From: Roseateles_C aquae
Lineage (GTDB): Bacteria; Pseudomonadota; Gammaproteobacteria; Burkholderiales; Burkholderiaceae_C
Direction: 5' to 3'
DNA: 64,000 bases
Assembly: GCF_032337115.1 (NCBI RefSeq)
Contig: NZ_JAVXZY010000002.1
Location: forward strand, 310,001-374,000
The notes under the pieces were generated by a model, which worked only from the letters and a program-made list of their open reading frames with translations, did no database searches and was not told the origin of the DNA. The translations under genes were made by a program, and so were the position numbers. Shown in pieces: positions 17,778-26,258 of the stretch (positions are counted from its first letter, which is position 1; the number at the start of each line of letters is the position of its first letter).

Positions 17778-19199
17778 ATGACGCCGCTGCCTGCCCCTGC
17801 CCTGCCCGTTCTGGTGGCCGACGACGACGCCGCGGTGCGCAGCGCGCTGCGGCTGTTCCTGAAGAGCGAAGGGCTGCAGGCCGAGCTGGCCGCCTCGCCG
17901 GCCGAGGCGCTGGCCTTGCTGCGCGAGCGCGAGTACGGCTTGCTGCTGGCCGATATGAACTACGGCCGCGACACCACCTCGGGCAAGGAAGGCCTGACGC
18001 TGATCGAAAGCGTCAGGACCCTGGACCCCCAGCTGCCCATCATCGCGATGACGGCCTTTGGCTCGGTGGCGCTGGCGGTCGAGGCGATGCGAGGCGGCGC
18101 GCAGGACTTCATCGAGAAGCCCTGGGACAACCAGCGCCTGGCCACGCAGATCCGCAGCCAGCTGGCGCTGCGCGACAGCCAACGTCGTGCCCAGCGCCTC
18201 GCGGCGGAAAACGCCCTGCTGATGGCCGCCGGCGACCGCCCCTGGATAGGCAGCTCGCCCGCCATGCAGACCTTGATGGGCCGGGTGGCCGCGGTGGCCA
18301 GCGCCGATGTCACGCTGCTGATCACCGGCGAGAACGGCAGCGGCAAGAGCCAGCTGGCGCACAGCATCCATCGCCAGTCGGCCCGCAGCGACGGCACCTT
18401 CATCAGCGTGAACATGGGTGCCATTCCCGACACCCTGTTTGAGAGCGAGATGTTCGGCCACGAGCGCGGCGCCTTCACCGATGCCAAGCAGACCCGACTC
18501 GGCCGCTTCGAGCTGGCCGATGGCGGCACGCTCTTCCTGGATGAAATCGGCAACCTCTCCCTGCCCCAGCAGGCCAAGCTCTTGCAGGTGCTGGAGGGCG
18601 GCCAGTACGAACGGCTGGGCTCGGTGCGGCCACGGCACGCCAATGTGCGCCTGATCGCCGCCAGCAACGCCGATCTGACGGCCATGGTCGAACAGGGCCT
18701 GTTCCGCCGCGATCTGCTCTACCGCATCAACAGCGTGCAGCTGCATTTGCCACCGCTGCGCGAGCGCGGCGCCGACGTGCTGGCGCTGGCCGAGCATTAC
18801 CTGGCCAGCCATGCAGCGCGCTACCAGCGGCCGGCCAAGACGCTCAGCGAAGCAGCGCGACAGGCCCTGCTTCAGCACAACTGGCCCGGCAATGTGCGCG
18901 AGCTGGCGCATTGCATGGAACGCGTCAGCCTCTTGGCCGCCGGCGCGCAGATTCAGGCGAGCGATCTGGCCCTTTCCACGCCGTCCACACCGTCCACGCC
19001 GTCCACGCCGTCCATGCCGGCCGCACCCGCCGCGACGGCGAACGCCTTTGACGGCAGCGAACTCACACTCGAAGAGGCCGAGAAGCTGCTGATACGCACG
19101 GCGCTGCGCCGCCACGGCGGCAATGCCCTGCAGGCGGCGCAGGCGCTGGGCTTGAGCCGCTCGGCCTTTTACCGCCGGCTGGAAAAGTACCAGCTGTGA
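17778..19199 (+). CDS. Sigma-54-dependent response regulator, NtrC family, with GAFTDA loop
   Basis: The 473-residue protein has a receiver domain (ADDDAAVRSAL; phosphoacceptor Asp in LLLADMNYGRD; switch MTAFGS; Lys in IEKPWD), an AAA+ domain (Walker A GENGSGKSQ, Walker B GGTLFLDEIGN, arginine-finger region LFRRDLLYRI), a Pro/Ser/Thr linker made by a 9-bp DNA repeat, and a Fis-type helix-turn-helix (GNALQAAQALGLSRSAFYRRLEKY). The sigma-54-contacting loop reads GAFTDA, not GAFTGA. It overlaps the kinase gene by one base (TGATG) and probably autoregulates the unit through the promoter at 13111. Confidence 0.93.
   Translation: MTPLPAPALPVLVADDDAAVRSALRLFLKSEGLQAELAASPAEALALLREREYGLLLADMNYGRDTTSGKEGLTLIESVRTLDPQLPIIAMTAFGSVALAVEAMRGGAQDFIEKPWDNQRLATQIRSQLALRDSQRRAQRLAAENALLMAAGDRPWIGSSPAMQTLMGRVAAVASADVTLLITGENGSGKSQLAHSIHRQSARSDGTFISVNMGAIPDTLFESEMFGHERGAFTDAKQTRLGRFELADGGTLFLDEIGNLSLPQQAKLLQVLEGGQYERLGSVRPRHANVRLIAASNADLTAMVEQGLFRRDLLYRINSVQLHLPPLRERGADVLALAEHYLASHAARYQRPAKTLSEAARQALLQHNWPGNVRELAHCMERVSLLAAGAQIQASDLALSTPSTPSTPSTPSMPAAPAATANAFDGSELTLEEAEKLLIRTALRRHGGNALQAAQALGLSRSAFYRRLEKYQL
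18975..19019 (+). repeat. 9-bp tandem repeat in the response-regulator linker
   Basis: Five copies of TCCACGCCG (copies two and five each carry one change) encode the linker STPSTPSTPSTPSMP between the AAA+ and DNA-binding domains. In-frame copy-number change would alter linker length without breaking the protein. Confidence 0.85.
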
Positions 19200-20614
19200 T
19201 GGCAAGCCCTCAACCCGCTGGCCTGCTGCGCGGCTTTGCCCAGCGGCAGTTCCTGCTGGCGCTCGCGGGCGGGGCACCCGCCTGGGCGCTGGCCGTCTGG
19301 CTGCTGGCCGGCCTGCCCTGGCTGATCTACCCGAAAGTGCTGTTGATACTGTTGTGCACGCTGGCCTGGTTGGGCTCGGCCGTCGCGCTGCGTGCCCGGG
19401 CCGAATTCCAGCGCCAGCTGCTGGGCAATGTGATCGAGGGCATTGCCGCTGGCGACTACAGCCAGCGGCTGCGCCAGGATGGCGCCGACGACCTGCTCGG
19501 CCGCCAGCTCAACCAGCTGATCGACCGCCTGCACCAGCAGCGCCAGCAAGCCTTGGCGGCCAGCGGCCTGGCCGACAATGTGCTGCGCCATATCGATGTG
19601 GCGGTGTTCGCCTTCGATAGACAACAAAGGCTGCAGCTGGCCAACCCAACGGCGCAGCGCCTGCTGCAGCGCGGCAGCGATCAGCTGCTCGGCCGCCCAG
19701 CCGCCGAGCTGGGCCTGCTGCCCCTGCTGCAAGCGGCAGAAAGCCCGGCCGACAGCTCGACGCTGGAGCATGTCTTCGCAGGCGCCGCCGGCCTCTGGCA
19801 GCTGCGCCACCAGCGCTACGAGATTGCCGGCCAGCCACATCAGCTGCTCTTCGTCACCGACCTGAAACAGGTGCTGCGCGAGCAGGAGCTGCAGGCCTGG
19901 CAACGCCTGCTGCGCGTGCTCAGCCATGAGGTCAATAACTCACTGGCACCGATCGTCAGCCTCAGCAATCTGGTGGCGGGCAGCCTGCGCAACGAAGGGC
20001 AGCCGCCCATGAGCGAAGAGCAGCGCCGGGACAGCCTGGAAGCGCTCGGCCTGATCGAGGACCGTGCCCGCCACCTCGGCGACTTCGTCCAGCGCTATGC
20101 GCAGCTGGCCCGGCCGCCTGCACCGCACCGAGTCCCGTTTGATCTGCTCGCTCAGCTGCGCCGGCTGCCAGCCCTGCTGCCCGAGGCCGGCTTGACGCTG
20201 CAGATCGACGCCGGCGAGCACGGCGAGGGTCAGGTCTTGCCGCTTGATGATCAGACGGCCCCTTTGCCGTTTTACGGCGACGCCGCGCTGATCGAGCAGC
20301 TGATGATCAATCTGCTGAAGAACGGCATCGAGGCCGGCGGTGCACCGCTCAGCCTGGTGATACAGCGCCAGCCGCTGCAGCTGAGCCTGTTGGACCGCGG
20401 CTGCGGTCTGGCCAATCCGGCGAATCTCTTCGTGCCCTTCTACACCACCAAGCCGGGCGGCAGCGGCATCGGCCTGGTGCTGGCGCGGCAGATCGCCGAG
20501 GCTCACCAGGGCAGCCTGCAACTGCTGCCGCGCCGCAACGGGCCGGGCAGTGAGGCGCGGCTTTGTTTCGCCAGCGCTGTGCCGGCAGCCGCCGAGGCGG
20601 CTGTGAAACAATAG
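19199..20614 (+). CDS. Sensor histidine kinase
   Basis: The 471-residue inner-membrane kinase has two close N-terminal membrane segments (FLLALAGGAPAWALAVWLLAG and LIYPKVLLILLCTLAWLGSAVAL) with almost no periplasmic loop, a HAMP-like stretch, a PAS domain (ADNVLRHIDVAVFAFD..LQLANPTAQRLL), the H box SHEVNNSLAPI, the N box LLKNGIEAGG, and G boxes DRGCGL and GSGIGLVLAR. The tiny periplasmic loop suggests sensing within the membrane or cytoplasm. It is last in the five-gene HlyD-ABC-regulator unit and is the likely partner of the GAFTDA regulator. Confidence 0.92.
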   Translation: MASPQPAGLLRGFAQRQFLLALAGGAPAWALAVWLLAGLPWLIYPKVLLILLCTLAWLGSAVALRARAEFQRQLLGNVIEGIAAGDYSQRLRQDGADDLLGRQLNQLIDRLHQQRQQALAASGLADNVLRHIDVAVFAFDRQQRLQLANPTAQRLLQRGSDQLLGRPAAELGLLPLLQAAESPADSSTLEHVFAGAAGLWQLRHQRYEIAGQPHQLLFVTDLKQVLREQELQAWQRLLRVLSHEVNNSLAPIVSLSNLVAGSLRNEGQPPMSEEQRRDSLEALGLIEDRARHLGDFVQRYAQLARPPAPHRVPFDLLAQLRRLPALLPEAGLTLQIDAGEHGEGQVLPLDDQTAPLPFYGDAALIEQLMINLLKNGIEAGGAPLSLVIQRQPLQLSLLDRGCGLANPANLFVPFYTTKPGGSGIGLVLARQIAEAHQGSLQLLPRRNGPGSEARLCFASAVPAAAEAAVKQ

Positions 20615-20618
20615 CGGC

Positions 20619-21140
20619 ATGCAAATTTCAGCCCCCTGCGTCGTCTCCCTGAGCTGGAGACTTGAGGACGCCCAAGGCCAGTTGATCGACGAACTGGCCG
20701 AACCCCTGGAGTTCTTCTACGGCGGCGACGACCTGTTCGCCAAGGTCGAGGAAGCGATCAACGGCCAGGAGGCCGGCTTCGAGACCAGCCTGGCGCTGGA
20801 GCCCGAGGACGCCTTCGGCGAGTACGACTCGGCCCTGGTCTGCTTCGAGGCCCGCTCGGTGCTGCCCGAGAACGTCGAGGTCGGCATGCAGTTCGAAGGC
20901 CTGCCCGAAGGCGCGGTGACCGAGAACATGCCGGCCGAGGCCATCTACACCGTCACCGAGGTCTATCCGCAGCACGTGGTGCTGGATGGCAACCACCCGC
21001 TGGCCGGCATCGGCCTGCGCATGCATCTGCGTGTGCGCGATGTGCGCGAAGCCAGCGAGGAAGAAATCGCCGTCGGCAGCCTCGGCGAGGCGGTATTCAG
21101 CATCGTCAACGGCGCCCCGCCGGACGAGCCGCTGCACTGA
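20619..21140 (+). CDS. FKBP-type peptidyl-prolyl isomerase, SlyD-like
   Basis: The 173-residue protein has the SlyD fold: VVSLSWRLEDAQGQLIDE (first FKBP strand), EPLEFFYGGDDL, then the inserted-in-flap chaperone domain (about residues 70-125, with VGMQFEGLPEG) and return to the FKBP core (NHPLAGIGLRMHLRVRDVREASEEE). The His/Cys-rich metal-binding tail of E. coli SlyD is missing. It starts 4 bp after the kinase stop, but it is more likely a housekeeping chaperone than part of the efflux system. Confidence 0.87.
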   Translation: MQISAPCVVSLSWRLEDAQGQLIDELAEPLEFFYGGDDLFAKVEEAINGQEAGFETSLALEPEDAFGEYDSALVCFEARSVLPENVEVGMQFEGLPEGAVTENMPAEAIYTVTEVYPQHVVLDGNHPLAGIGLRMHLRVRDVREASEEEIAVGSLGEAVFSIVNGAPPDEPLH

Positions 21141-21152
21141 ACACCAAGAACC

Positions 21153-21256
21153 AACCACAGAGACACAGAGACACGGAGACGCATGAGGGAGTGGCAGCGA
21201 CTGCCGCGCTCTCCGCGTTGCTCTGTGTTGCCTCTGTGCCTCCGTGTCTCTGTGGT
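21153..21256. repeat. Inverted repeat built of CACAGAGACACAG-type units
   Basis: The left arm contains AACCACAGAGACACAGAG and the right arm contains CTCCGTGTCTCTGTGGT, so the outer 13 bases pair perfectly and more pair imperfectly. It lies between the convergent slyD-like and dut genes. Similar ACCACAGAGACACAGAG repeats are known from many unrelated bacteria. Here it could act as a transcript end signal for both genes. Confidence 0.6.
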
Positions 21257-21271
21257 CTGCTCAAGAACGCT

Positions 21272-21721
21272 TCAGTGCTTGCCTGTCGAGCCGAATCCGC
21301 CTTCGCCGCGCGCACTGGCGTCGAAGTCGTCGACAACACGGAACTGCGCCTGCACCACCGGCACGATGATCAGCTGGGCGATGCGCTCCAGCGGGTTGAT
21401 CACAAAGGTCGTCTGGCCGCGGTTCCAGCAGCTGACCATCAGCTGGCCCTGGTAGTCTGAATCGATCAGGCCGACCAGATTGCCCAGCACGATGCCATGC
21501 TTGTGGCCGAGGCCCGAGCGCGGCAGGATCATGGCCGCCAGGCCCGGGTCGCCGATGTGGATGGCCAGGCCGGTGGGCACCAGAAAGGTCTGACCGGGCT
21601 CCAGCGTCACCGGCGCATCGAGGCAGGCGCGCAGATCGAGGCCAGCGCTGCCGGGGGTTGCATAGGTGGGAAGTTGCTCGGCCATGCGGGCGTCGAGCAC
21701 TTTGATGTCAATCGTCGTCAT
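21272..21721 (-). CDS. dut: Deoxyuridine 5'-triphosphate nucleotidohydrolase
   Basis: The 149-residue trimeric dUTPase hydrolyses dUTP to dUMP and pyrophosphate. Motifs are TPGSAGLDLRAC (motif 1), PRSGLGHKHGI (motif 2), GLIDSDYQGQL (motif 3), ERIAQLI (motif 4) and RGEGGFGSTGK (motif 5), all intact. ATG 21721 gives the usual length (E. coli 151 aa); the longer TTG start at 21760 would run into coaBC. The gene follows coaBC by 13 bp, the common coaBC-dut pair. Confidence 0.96.
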   Translation of the reverse strand: MTTIDIKVLDARMAEQLPTYATPGSAGLDLRACLDAPVTLEPGQTFLVPTGLAIHIGDPGLAAMILPRSGLGHKHGIVLGNLVGLIDSDYQGQLMVSCWNRGQTTFVINPLERIAQLIIVPVVQAQFRVVDDFDASARGEGGFGSTGKH

Positions 21722-21734
21722 TGGGGGCTTGAGT

Positions 21735-22979
21735 TCAGGAGGCGTGGAGACGTCGGGCAATGTCGGCCACCAGTTCGCGGGCCAGGCTCAGCTTGTCGCG
21801 GGCCTGGCCGTCGGCGGGTAGATGGCGCTCGCCGTCGGCGTCCACCAGGACCAGCGCGTTGTCATCGCGACCAAAGGTGGCCGGGCCCAGATTGCCGACG
21901 ATCAGCGGCACGCCCTTGCGTTGCAGCTTGTCGCGCGCATGCTTGATCAGGTCTTGGCTCTCGGCGGCAAAGCCAACGCAGAAAGGCTTGTCGGGCAAGG
22001 CCGCCACGGCCGCCAGGATGTCCGGGTTCTCGGTCAGCTCGAACACCGGCGCGCTCTTGGGCGCGTCGGGGCTCTTGTCTTTCTTGATCTTGTGCTCGTT
22101 CATCGTCGCCGGGCGCCAGTCGGCCACGGCGGCGGTGGCGATGAAGATGTCGTGGGCGGCGGCGCGGGGCAGCACGGCCTCATGCATCTGCAGCGCCGTT
22201 TGCACATCGATGCGCCGCACCCCGTGCGGCGTGGCCAGGTGCACCGGGCCGGCCACCAGCGTCACCTCGGCGCCGGCCTCGGCCGCCGCACGCGCCAGCG
22301 CAAAGCCCATCTTGCCGCTGGAGCGATTGGTGATGCCGCGCACCGGGTCGATCGGCTCGAAGGTCGGGCCGGCGGTGATCAGCAGCCTCTTGCCGGCCAG
22401 CAGCTTGGGCTGCACAAAGGCGATCAGCTCATCAAGCAGTTCCTGCGCTTCCAGCATCCGGCCATCGCCGACCTCGCCACAGGCCTGATCGCCCGCGGCC
22501 GGACCGAGCACCGTCGCCCCATCGGCACGCAGCTGCGCGATATTTCGCTGCGTGGCCGGATGGGCCCACATCTCGCGGTTCATCGCTGGTGCCACCAGCA
22601 GCGGGCAGCGTTCGATGGGCCGCGCCAGTGCAGTGAGGCTGAGCAGATCATCGGCGCGGCCCTGCACCAGCTTGGCGATCAGGTCGGCACTGGCCGGCGC
22701 AATCAGCATCAGATCGGCCTCGCGGCTCAGATTGATGTGGGCCATATTGTTGGCCTCGCGCGCATCCCACTGGCTGCTGTAGACGGGGCGGTTGGACAGC
22801 GCCTGCATCGTCACCGGCGTGATGAAGGCCTCGGCGGCCTCGCTCATCATCACCTGCACCGTCGCACCGGCCTTGGCCAGCAGCCGCGTCAACTCGGCAA
22901 TCTTGTAGCAGGCGATGCCGCCGGAGAGGCCGAGCAGCACATGCTTTCCCTGCATCTGCAGTTTTTCCAATTGGGACAT
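21735..22979 (-). CDS. coaBC: Bifunctional phosphopantothenoylcysteine decarboxylase / phosphopantothenate-cysteine ligase
   Basis: The 414-residue enzyme catalyses two steps of coenzyme A synthesis. The N-terminal CoaC flavoprotein part has GLSGGIACYK, the substrate-binding PAMNREMW, and the lid Cys in GDQACGEVGDGRM. The C-terminal CoaB part begins LLITAGPTFEPIDPVRGITNRSSGKMG and has the ligase motif KIKKDKSPD. Length is as in E. coli Dfp (406 aa). It forms an operon with dut and is divergent from the Asp-box lipoprotein gene. Confidence 0.96.
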   Translation of the reverse strand: MSQLEKLQMQGKHVLLGLSGGIACYKIAELTRLLAKAGATVQVMMSEAAEAFITPVTMQALSNRPVYSSQWDAREANNMAHINLSREADLMLIAPASADLIAKLVQGRADDLLSLTALARPIERCPLLVAPAMNREMWAHPATQRNIAQLRADGATVLGPAAGDQACGEVGDGRMLEAQELLDELIAFVQPKLLAGKRLLITAGPTFEPIDPVRGITNRSSGKMGFALARAAAEAGAEVTLVAGPVHLATPHGVRRIDVQTALQMHEAVLPRAAAHDIFIATAAVADWRPATMNEHKIKKDKSPDAPKSAPVFELTENPDILAAVAALPDKPFCVGFAAESQDLIKHARDKLQRKGVPLIVGNLGPATFGRDDNALVLVDADGERHLPADGQARDKLSLARELVADIARRLHAS

Positions 22980-23161
22980 GCCTCAACTCTACCAGCCCTC
23001 CACATCACCAATGAGGCTGGCGATGTCCAAGCAGAGCCCTCGCGACAGCGTGGTTTGCATCTGCTGCTATTCTCCCGCCCGCGATGCCGCGCCAACACCG
23101 GAGCGGCGTGCGTTCAGCAAAACCTAGACGCCAAACCAGGCGCGCCAAACGGAGGAAACCC

Positions 23162-25348
23162 ATGGAAGCAATACGCTTCAGCGACGCAGTGCGTCGTTCA
23201 CATTCTGTGTTCATGCTCACCGTCACGCTGAGCCTTCTCTTTTCCGGCTGCGGAGGCGGTGGCGGCGGTGCTGGTGGTTCCAATGCCCAGCCCAATCAGC
23301 CCGGCGACACCAGGCCAGTGACTTCGATCAAGGCTCAGCCGACCGATCAGAGCGTTGTCGCCGGCAAGGCTGCAAGCTTCAGTATCAGCGTCGAGGGAAC
23401 TGCAAGCATCCAGTGGCAAGCCCTGTCAAATGGAAACTGGATCGACATCTCGGGTGCTACCTCAGCGAGCTTTGCGCTTCCCACCACCAGCGTTGAGGAC
23501 GACGGTCACCAGTATCGAGCGGTCATAGCCCCATCGGCTGGCGGCAGTGCAATCACCAGTGCAGTCGCTACCTTGCATGTCGCCCCAAACATCAGTTGGA
23601 GCTTCAAGTCCCCGTCTTTCATTGGCGCGGAACTCAACAGCGTCCGCTGGGTCGACGACGGAAAGGTTGCCGTGGCAGTTGGCAGCAATGGGACCATTGT
23701 GCGCAGCGTTGATGGCGGCCTCACCTGGACACACATTCGCAGAAGCCGCAACGATGCGCCGCGTCTGACTCAACTGCTGGTGACAGATTCGCAGACTCTG
23801 GTAGCCAGCGGCCCCAAGGTATTCATGCGATCTAGCGACGCCGGAGCCACTTGGTCCCAATTGCCCGCACCTTGGGGCGATGGACTGCTACTCGCGTTTC
23901 GCACATCTCAAGTGGGCATTGCAGCAGACGCCACCGGGAAGGCATATCGCACATCCGACGGCGGATTAACCTGGCAGGAGACCAAGCCTGTCGCCGTTGG
24001 CGCACTCAATACCCTTGAATGCAACTCCCAGGTCTGCATTGCCACAGGCTGGGACAGGACTCACAACGGGAACTTGAATGCCTGGAAGAGCAACGACGAT
24101 GGGTTCAGCTGGACGGAAGTTGACTTCAAGCCAAAGACAGTCGAGGACCTAGGCCTGTGGGCCGTTGGTGTTGTTGACGCCAATACCATTTACGCCTTCG
24201 GGGACGGCTGGAAGGGGCGCTCCGTCGGCCGCAGCGCAGACGGTGGAGCCACTTGGACTTGGGAGACTATGTTTGCCCAGCAGCGCTCGACCGGTGTGCG
24301 GTTTGCCGACCGTACTCACGGCTTGACTCTGGATGGCTCGGCGCGCACAGAAGACGGCGGCCGAAGCTGGCTCGACACGCCGAGCTTCAGAAATTTCATG
24401 CCACAGGGTCTTGCGCTGTCGAGTAGCGGTTTGAGTCTAGCGGTCGATGTAGCCGGGCAAATCATGCGGAGTGTCGACTTCGGCGCAAGCTGGTCGGCTG
24501 TTTTCAAGACTGCCGACGGCGATATGAAGCGCCATCAGTTCAGCAGCCTTGCATTCTCGGATCGACAGAATGGATTGGCCGTCAGCGCCCACGATGTGCT
24601 CTTCACGGTTGATGGTGGTCAGTCGTGGACAAAGACCAATCTAGACGCATCCATTGCCAATGGAGTATTGGAAAAGGTTGCCTTCGCCAACCCGACAACT
24701 GCAGTCCTAGTGGGGAGCTCTGCGGTGCGCAGCACAGATGGTGGGAGATCTTGGCAGAAGATCAACAGCCTACCTTGGGGCGACTTTAGCGCCGTCGCCT
24801 TCTCGCCTGCCGGGTGGGGTCTGCTCGCAGGTCAGAATGGCATGTTCAGGAGCACAGATGCAGGCGCGAGTTGGACGATGGTCCGAGCGCCAGGAACAGA
24901 TAGGTTCGGAGTCTTCGCCATCCGCGGGAACGTCGTGTTGGCGGGGGGATTTGGCACCATGCTTCGTAGCGAGGATGCAGGCCTGACCTGGACCCAGGTG
25001 TCGGGACTCACAGAATGGGTCTACAGCATCAGTTGGTCGGATGCACAAACAGCGTTTGCTGTAACGACGCGCGGCAGGCTCTTGAAGAGCACGGACGCCG
25101 GTAGGAGCTGGAATGCGGTCGACGTCGGCACTGACAAGCATCTGTTGGCAGTGTCCTTCTCGTCAGATGGCAGCCTCGGACTAGTGAGTGGTGCAGGCGT
25201 GGTTCTGCATACCACCGATGGAGGCCAGACCTGGTCTAAGGACTTGTCGGGCTATCCGTTCTTTTGGTATGCCATCGCCTTTGCCGACTCCCGTACGCCT
25301 TTCGTGGCTGGAGACAACGGCGTGATCATGCAAGGTTCTGGCTACTGA
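23162..25348 (+). CDS. Large lipoprotein: Ig-like domain plus Ycf48-like Asp-box beta-propeller
   Basis: The 728-residue protein has a signal peptide with lipobox FSGC, a Gly linker (CGGGGGGAGG), an Ig-like domain (about residues 55-142, ITQP-type KAQPTDQSVVAGKAASFSI...YRAVI), then a propeller with 13 Asp-box motifs S/T-x-D-x-G-x-S/T-W (for example SVDGGLTWT, SSDAGATWS, TTDGGQTWS). These repeats resemble Ycf48/HCF136 and sialidase-type propellers, but no catalytic residues of a sialidase are evident. A perfect GGAGGA fixes the ATG at 23162. Codon use is visibly less GC-biased than in its neighbours, which suggests gain by transfer. Function unknown; surface binding is likely. Confidence 0.82.
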   Translation: MEAIRFSDAVRRSHSVFMLTVTLSLLFSGCGGGGGGAGGSNAQPNQPGDTRPVTSIKAQPTDQSVVAGKAASFSISVEGTASIQWQALSNGNWIDISGATSASFALPTTSVEDDGHQYRAVIAPSAGGSAITSAVATLHVAPNISWSFKSPSFIGAELNSVRWVDDGKVAVAVGSNGTIVRSVDGGLTWTHIRRSRNDAPRLTQLLVTDSQTLVASGPKVFMRSSDAGATWSQLPAPWGDGLLLAFRTSQVGIAADATGKAYRTSDGGLTWQETKPVAVGALNTLECNSQVCIATGWDRTHNGNLNAWKSNDDGFSWTEVDFKPKTVEDLGLWAVGVVDANTIYAFGDGWKGRSVGRSADGGATWTWETMFAQQRSTGVRFADRTHGLTLDGSARTEDGGRSWLDTPSFRNFMPQGLALSSSGLSLAVDVAGQIMRSVDFGASWSAVFKTADGDMKRHQFSSLAFSDRQNGLAVSAHDVLFTVDGGQSWTKTNLDASIANGVLEKVAFANPTTAVLVGSSAVRSTDGGRSWQKINSLPWGDFSAVAFSPAGWGLLAGQNGMFRSTDAGASWTMVRAPGTDRFGVFAIRGNVVLAGGFGTMLRSEDAGLTWTQVSGLTEWVYSISWSDAQTAFAVTTRGRLLKSTDAGRSWNAVDVGTDKHLLAVSFSSDGSLGLVSGAGVVLHTTDGGQTWSKDLSGYPFFWYAIAFADSRTPFVAGDNGVIMQGSGY

Positions 25349-25359
25349 ACTTTAGCCGA

Positions 25360-25399
25360 AGGTGCAATACGCAGGCGGCAGGGGCTGCCTGCTGCACCT
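25360..25399. terminator. Hairpin between the Asp-box lipoprotein and trmB genes
   Basis: AGGTGCA (25360-25366) pairs with TGCACCT (25393-25399) and GCAGGC (25371-25376) with GCCTGC (25387-25392). There is a 4-nt bulge and no T-tract. Its place between convergent genes suggests a transcript end. Confidence 0.45.
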
Positions 25400-25431
25400 G
25401 CCAATCGATTCAAAGCCGACAAAAAGTTGGC

Positions 25432-26166
25432 TTAGCGCCGCCTGAACACCAGATCCCAGACGCCGTGGCCCAGCTTGATGCCACGGTTCTCGAACTTGGT
25501 CAGCGGCCGGTAGGCCGGCTTCTCGGCATAGCTCTCTGCGGTGTTCTGCAACTGCGGCTCTGCGCCCAGCACTTCGAGCATCTGCTCGGCGTAGGGCTGC
25601 CAGTCGGTGGCGCAATGCAGATAGCCGCCCGGCGCCAGGTGTTCGACCAGCTTGGCCACAAAGGCCGGCTGGATCAGCCGGCGCTTGTTGTGGCGCTTCT
25701 TGTGCCAGGGATCGGGGAAGAAGATGTGGATGCCGGCCAGGCTGGCCTTGGGAATCATCTGCTCCAGCACCTCGACGGCATCGTGCTGGAAGATGCGGAT
25801 ATTCGGAATGCCCTGCTCGCCAATCAGCTTCAGCAGCGCGCCGACGCCCGGCTCATGCACCTCGCAGCCGATGAAGTCGTGGTCGGCCAGCGTCTGCGCA
25901 ATCTGCGCCGTGGCGCCGCCCATGCCAAAGCCGATCTCCAGCACCACGGGGGCCTGGCGGCCGAACACCGCCTCGTAGTTCAGCGGCGCGGCCGGCTGGT
26001 AGGGCAACACGAAGCGCGGGCCCAGCTCGGCCAGCGCCTTGATCTGGCCGGTACCCATGCGACCGGCACGCACGACAAAGCTCTTGATGCCCCGGCGCTG
26101 CGCGGCGGCCGCCTCGCTCTCGGCCATCTCTGCGCTCTCAGGGGTGTCAGGTCTTGCGTCGTTCAT
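25432..26166 (-). CDS. trmB: tRNA (guanine-N7-)-methyltransferase
   Basis: The 244-residue SAM enzyme makes m7G46 in tRNA. It has an acidic/Ala N-terminal extension, then RTGRM-like VVRAGRMGTGQ, SAM motif VLEIGFGMGGAT, EVHEPGVGALL, and the family signature FFPDPWHKKRHNKRRLIQPAF. The late TKFENRG motif near the C-terminus is intact. All key residues of TrmB are present. Confidence 0.95.
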   Translation of the reverse strand: MNDARPDTPESAEMAESEAAAAQRRGIKSFVVRAGRMGTGQIKALAELGPRFVLPYQPAAPLNYEAVFGRQAPVVLEIGFGMGGATAQIAQTLADHDFIGCEVHEPGVGALLKLIGEQGIPNIRIFQHDAVEVLEQMIPKASLAGIHIFFPDPWHKKRHNKRRLIQPAFVAKLVEHLAPGGYLHCATDWQPYAEQMLEVLGAEPQLQNTAESYAEKPAYRPLTKFENRGIKLGHGVWDLVFRRR

Positions 26167-26182
26167 GCTGCGGCTCTCTGGG

Positions 26183-26205
26183 GCCGCCCTCGGTAGCGGG
26201 GCGGC
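26183..26205 (-). terminator. Possible terminator after deoA
   Basis: GCCGCCC (26183-26189) pairs with GGGCGGC (26199-26205) in the gap between deoA and trmB. No T-run follows in the minus direction, so the role is uncertain. Confidence 0.35.
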
Positions 26206-26258
26206 GGGGGTGGGATTTTAGGCCAGCGCGCAGCGAGGGCCGAGCTCAGCCGCCGTGA

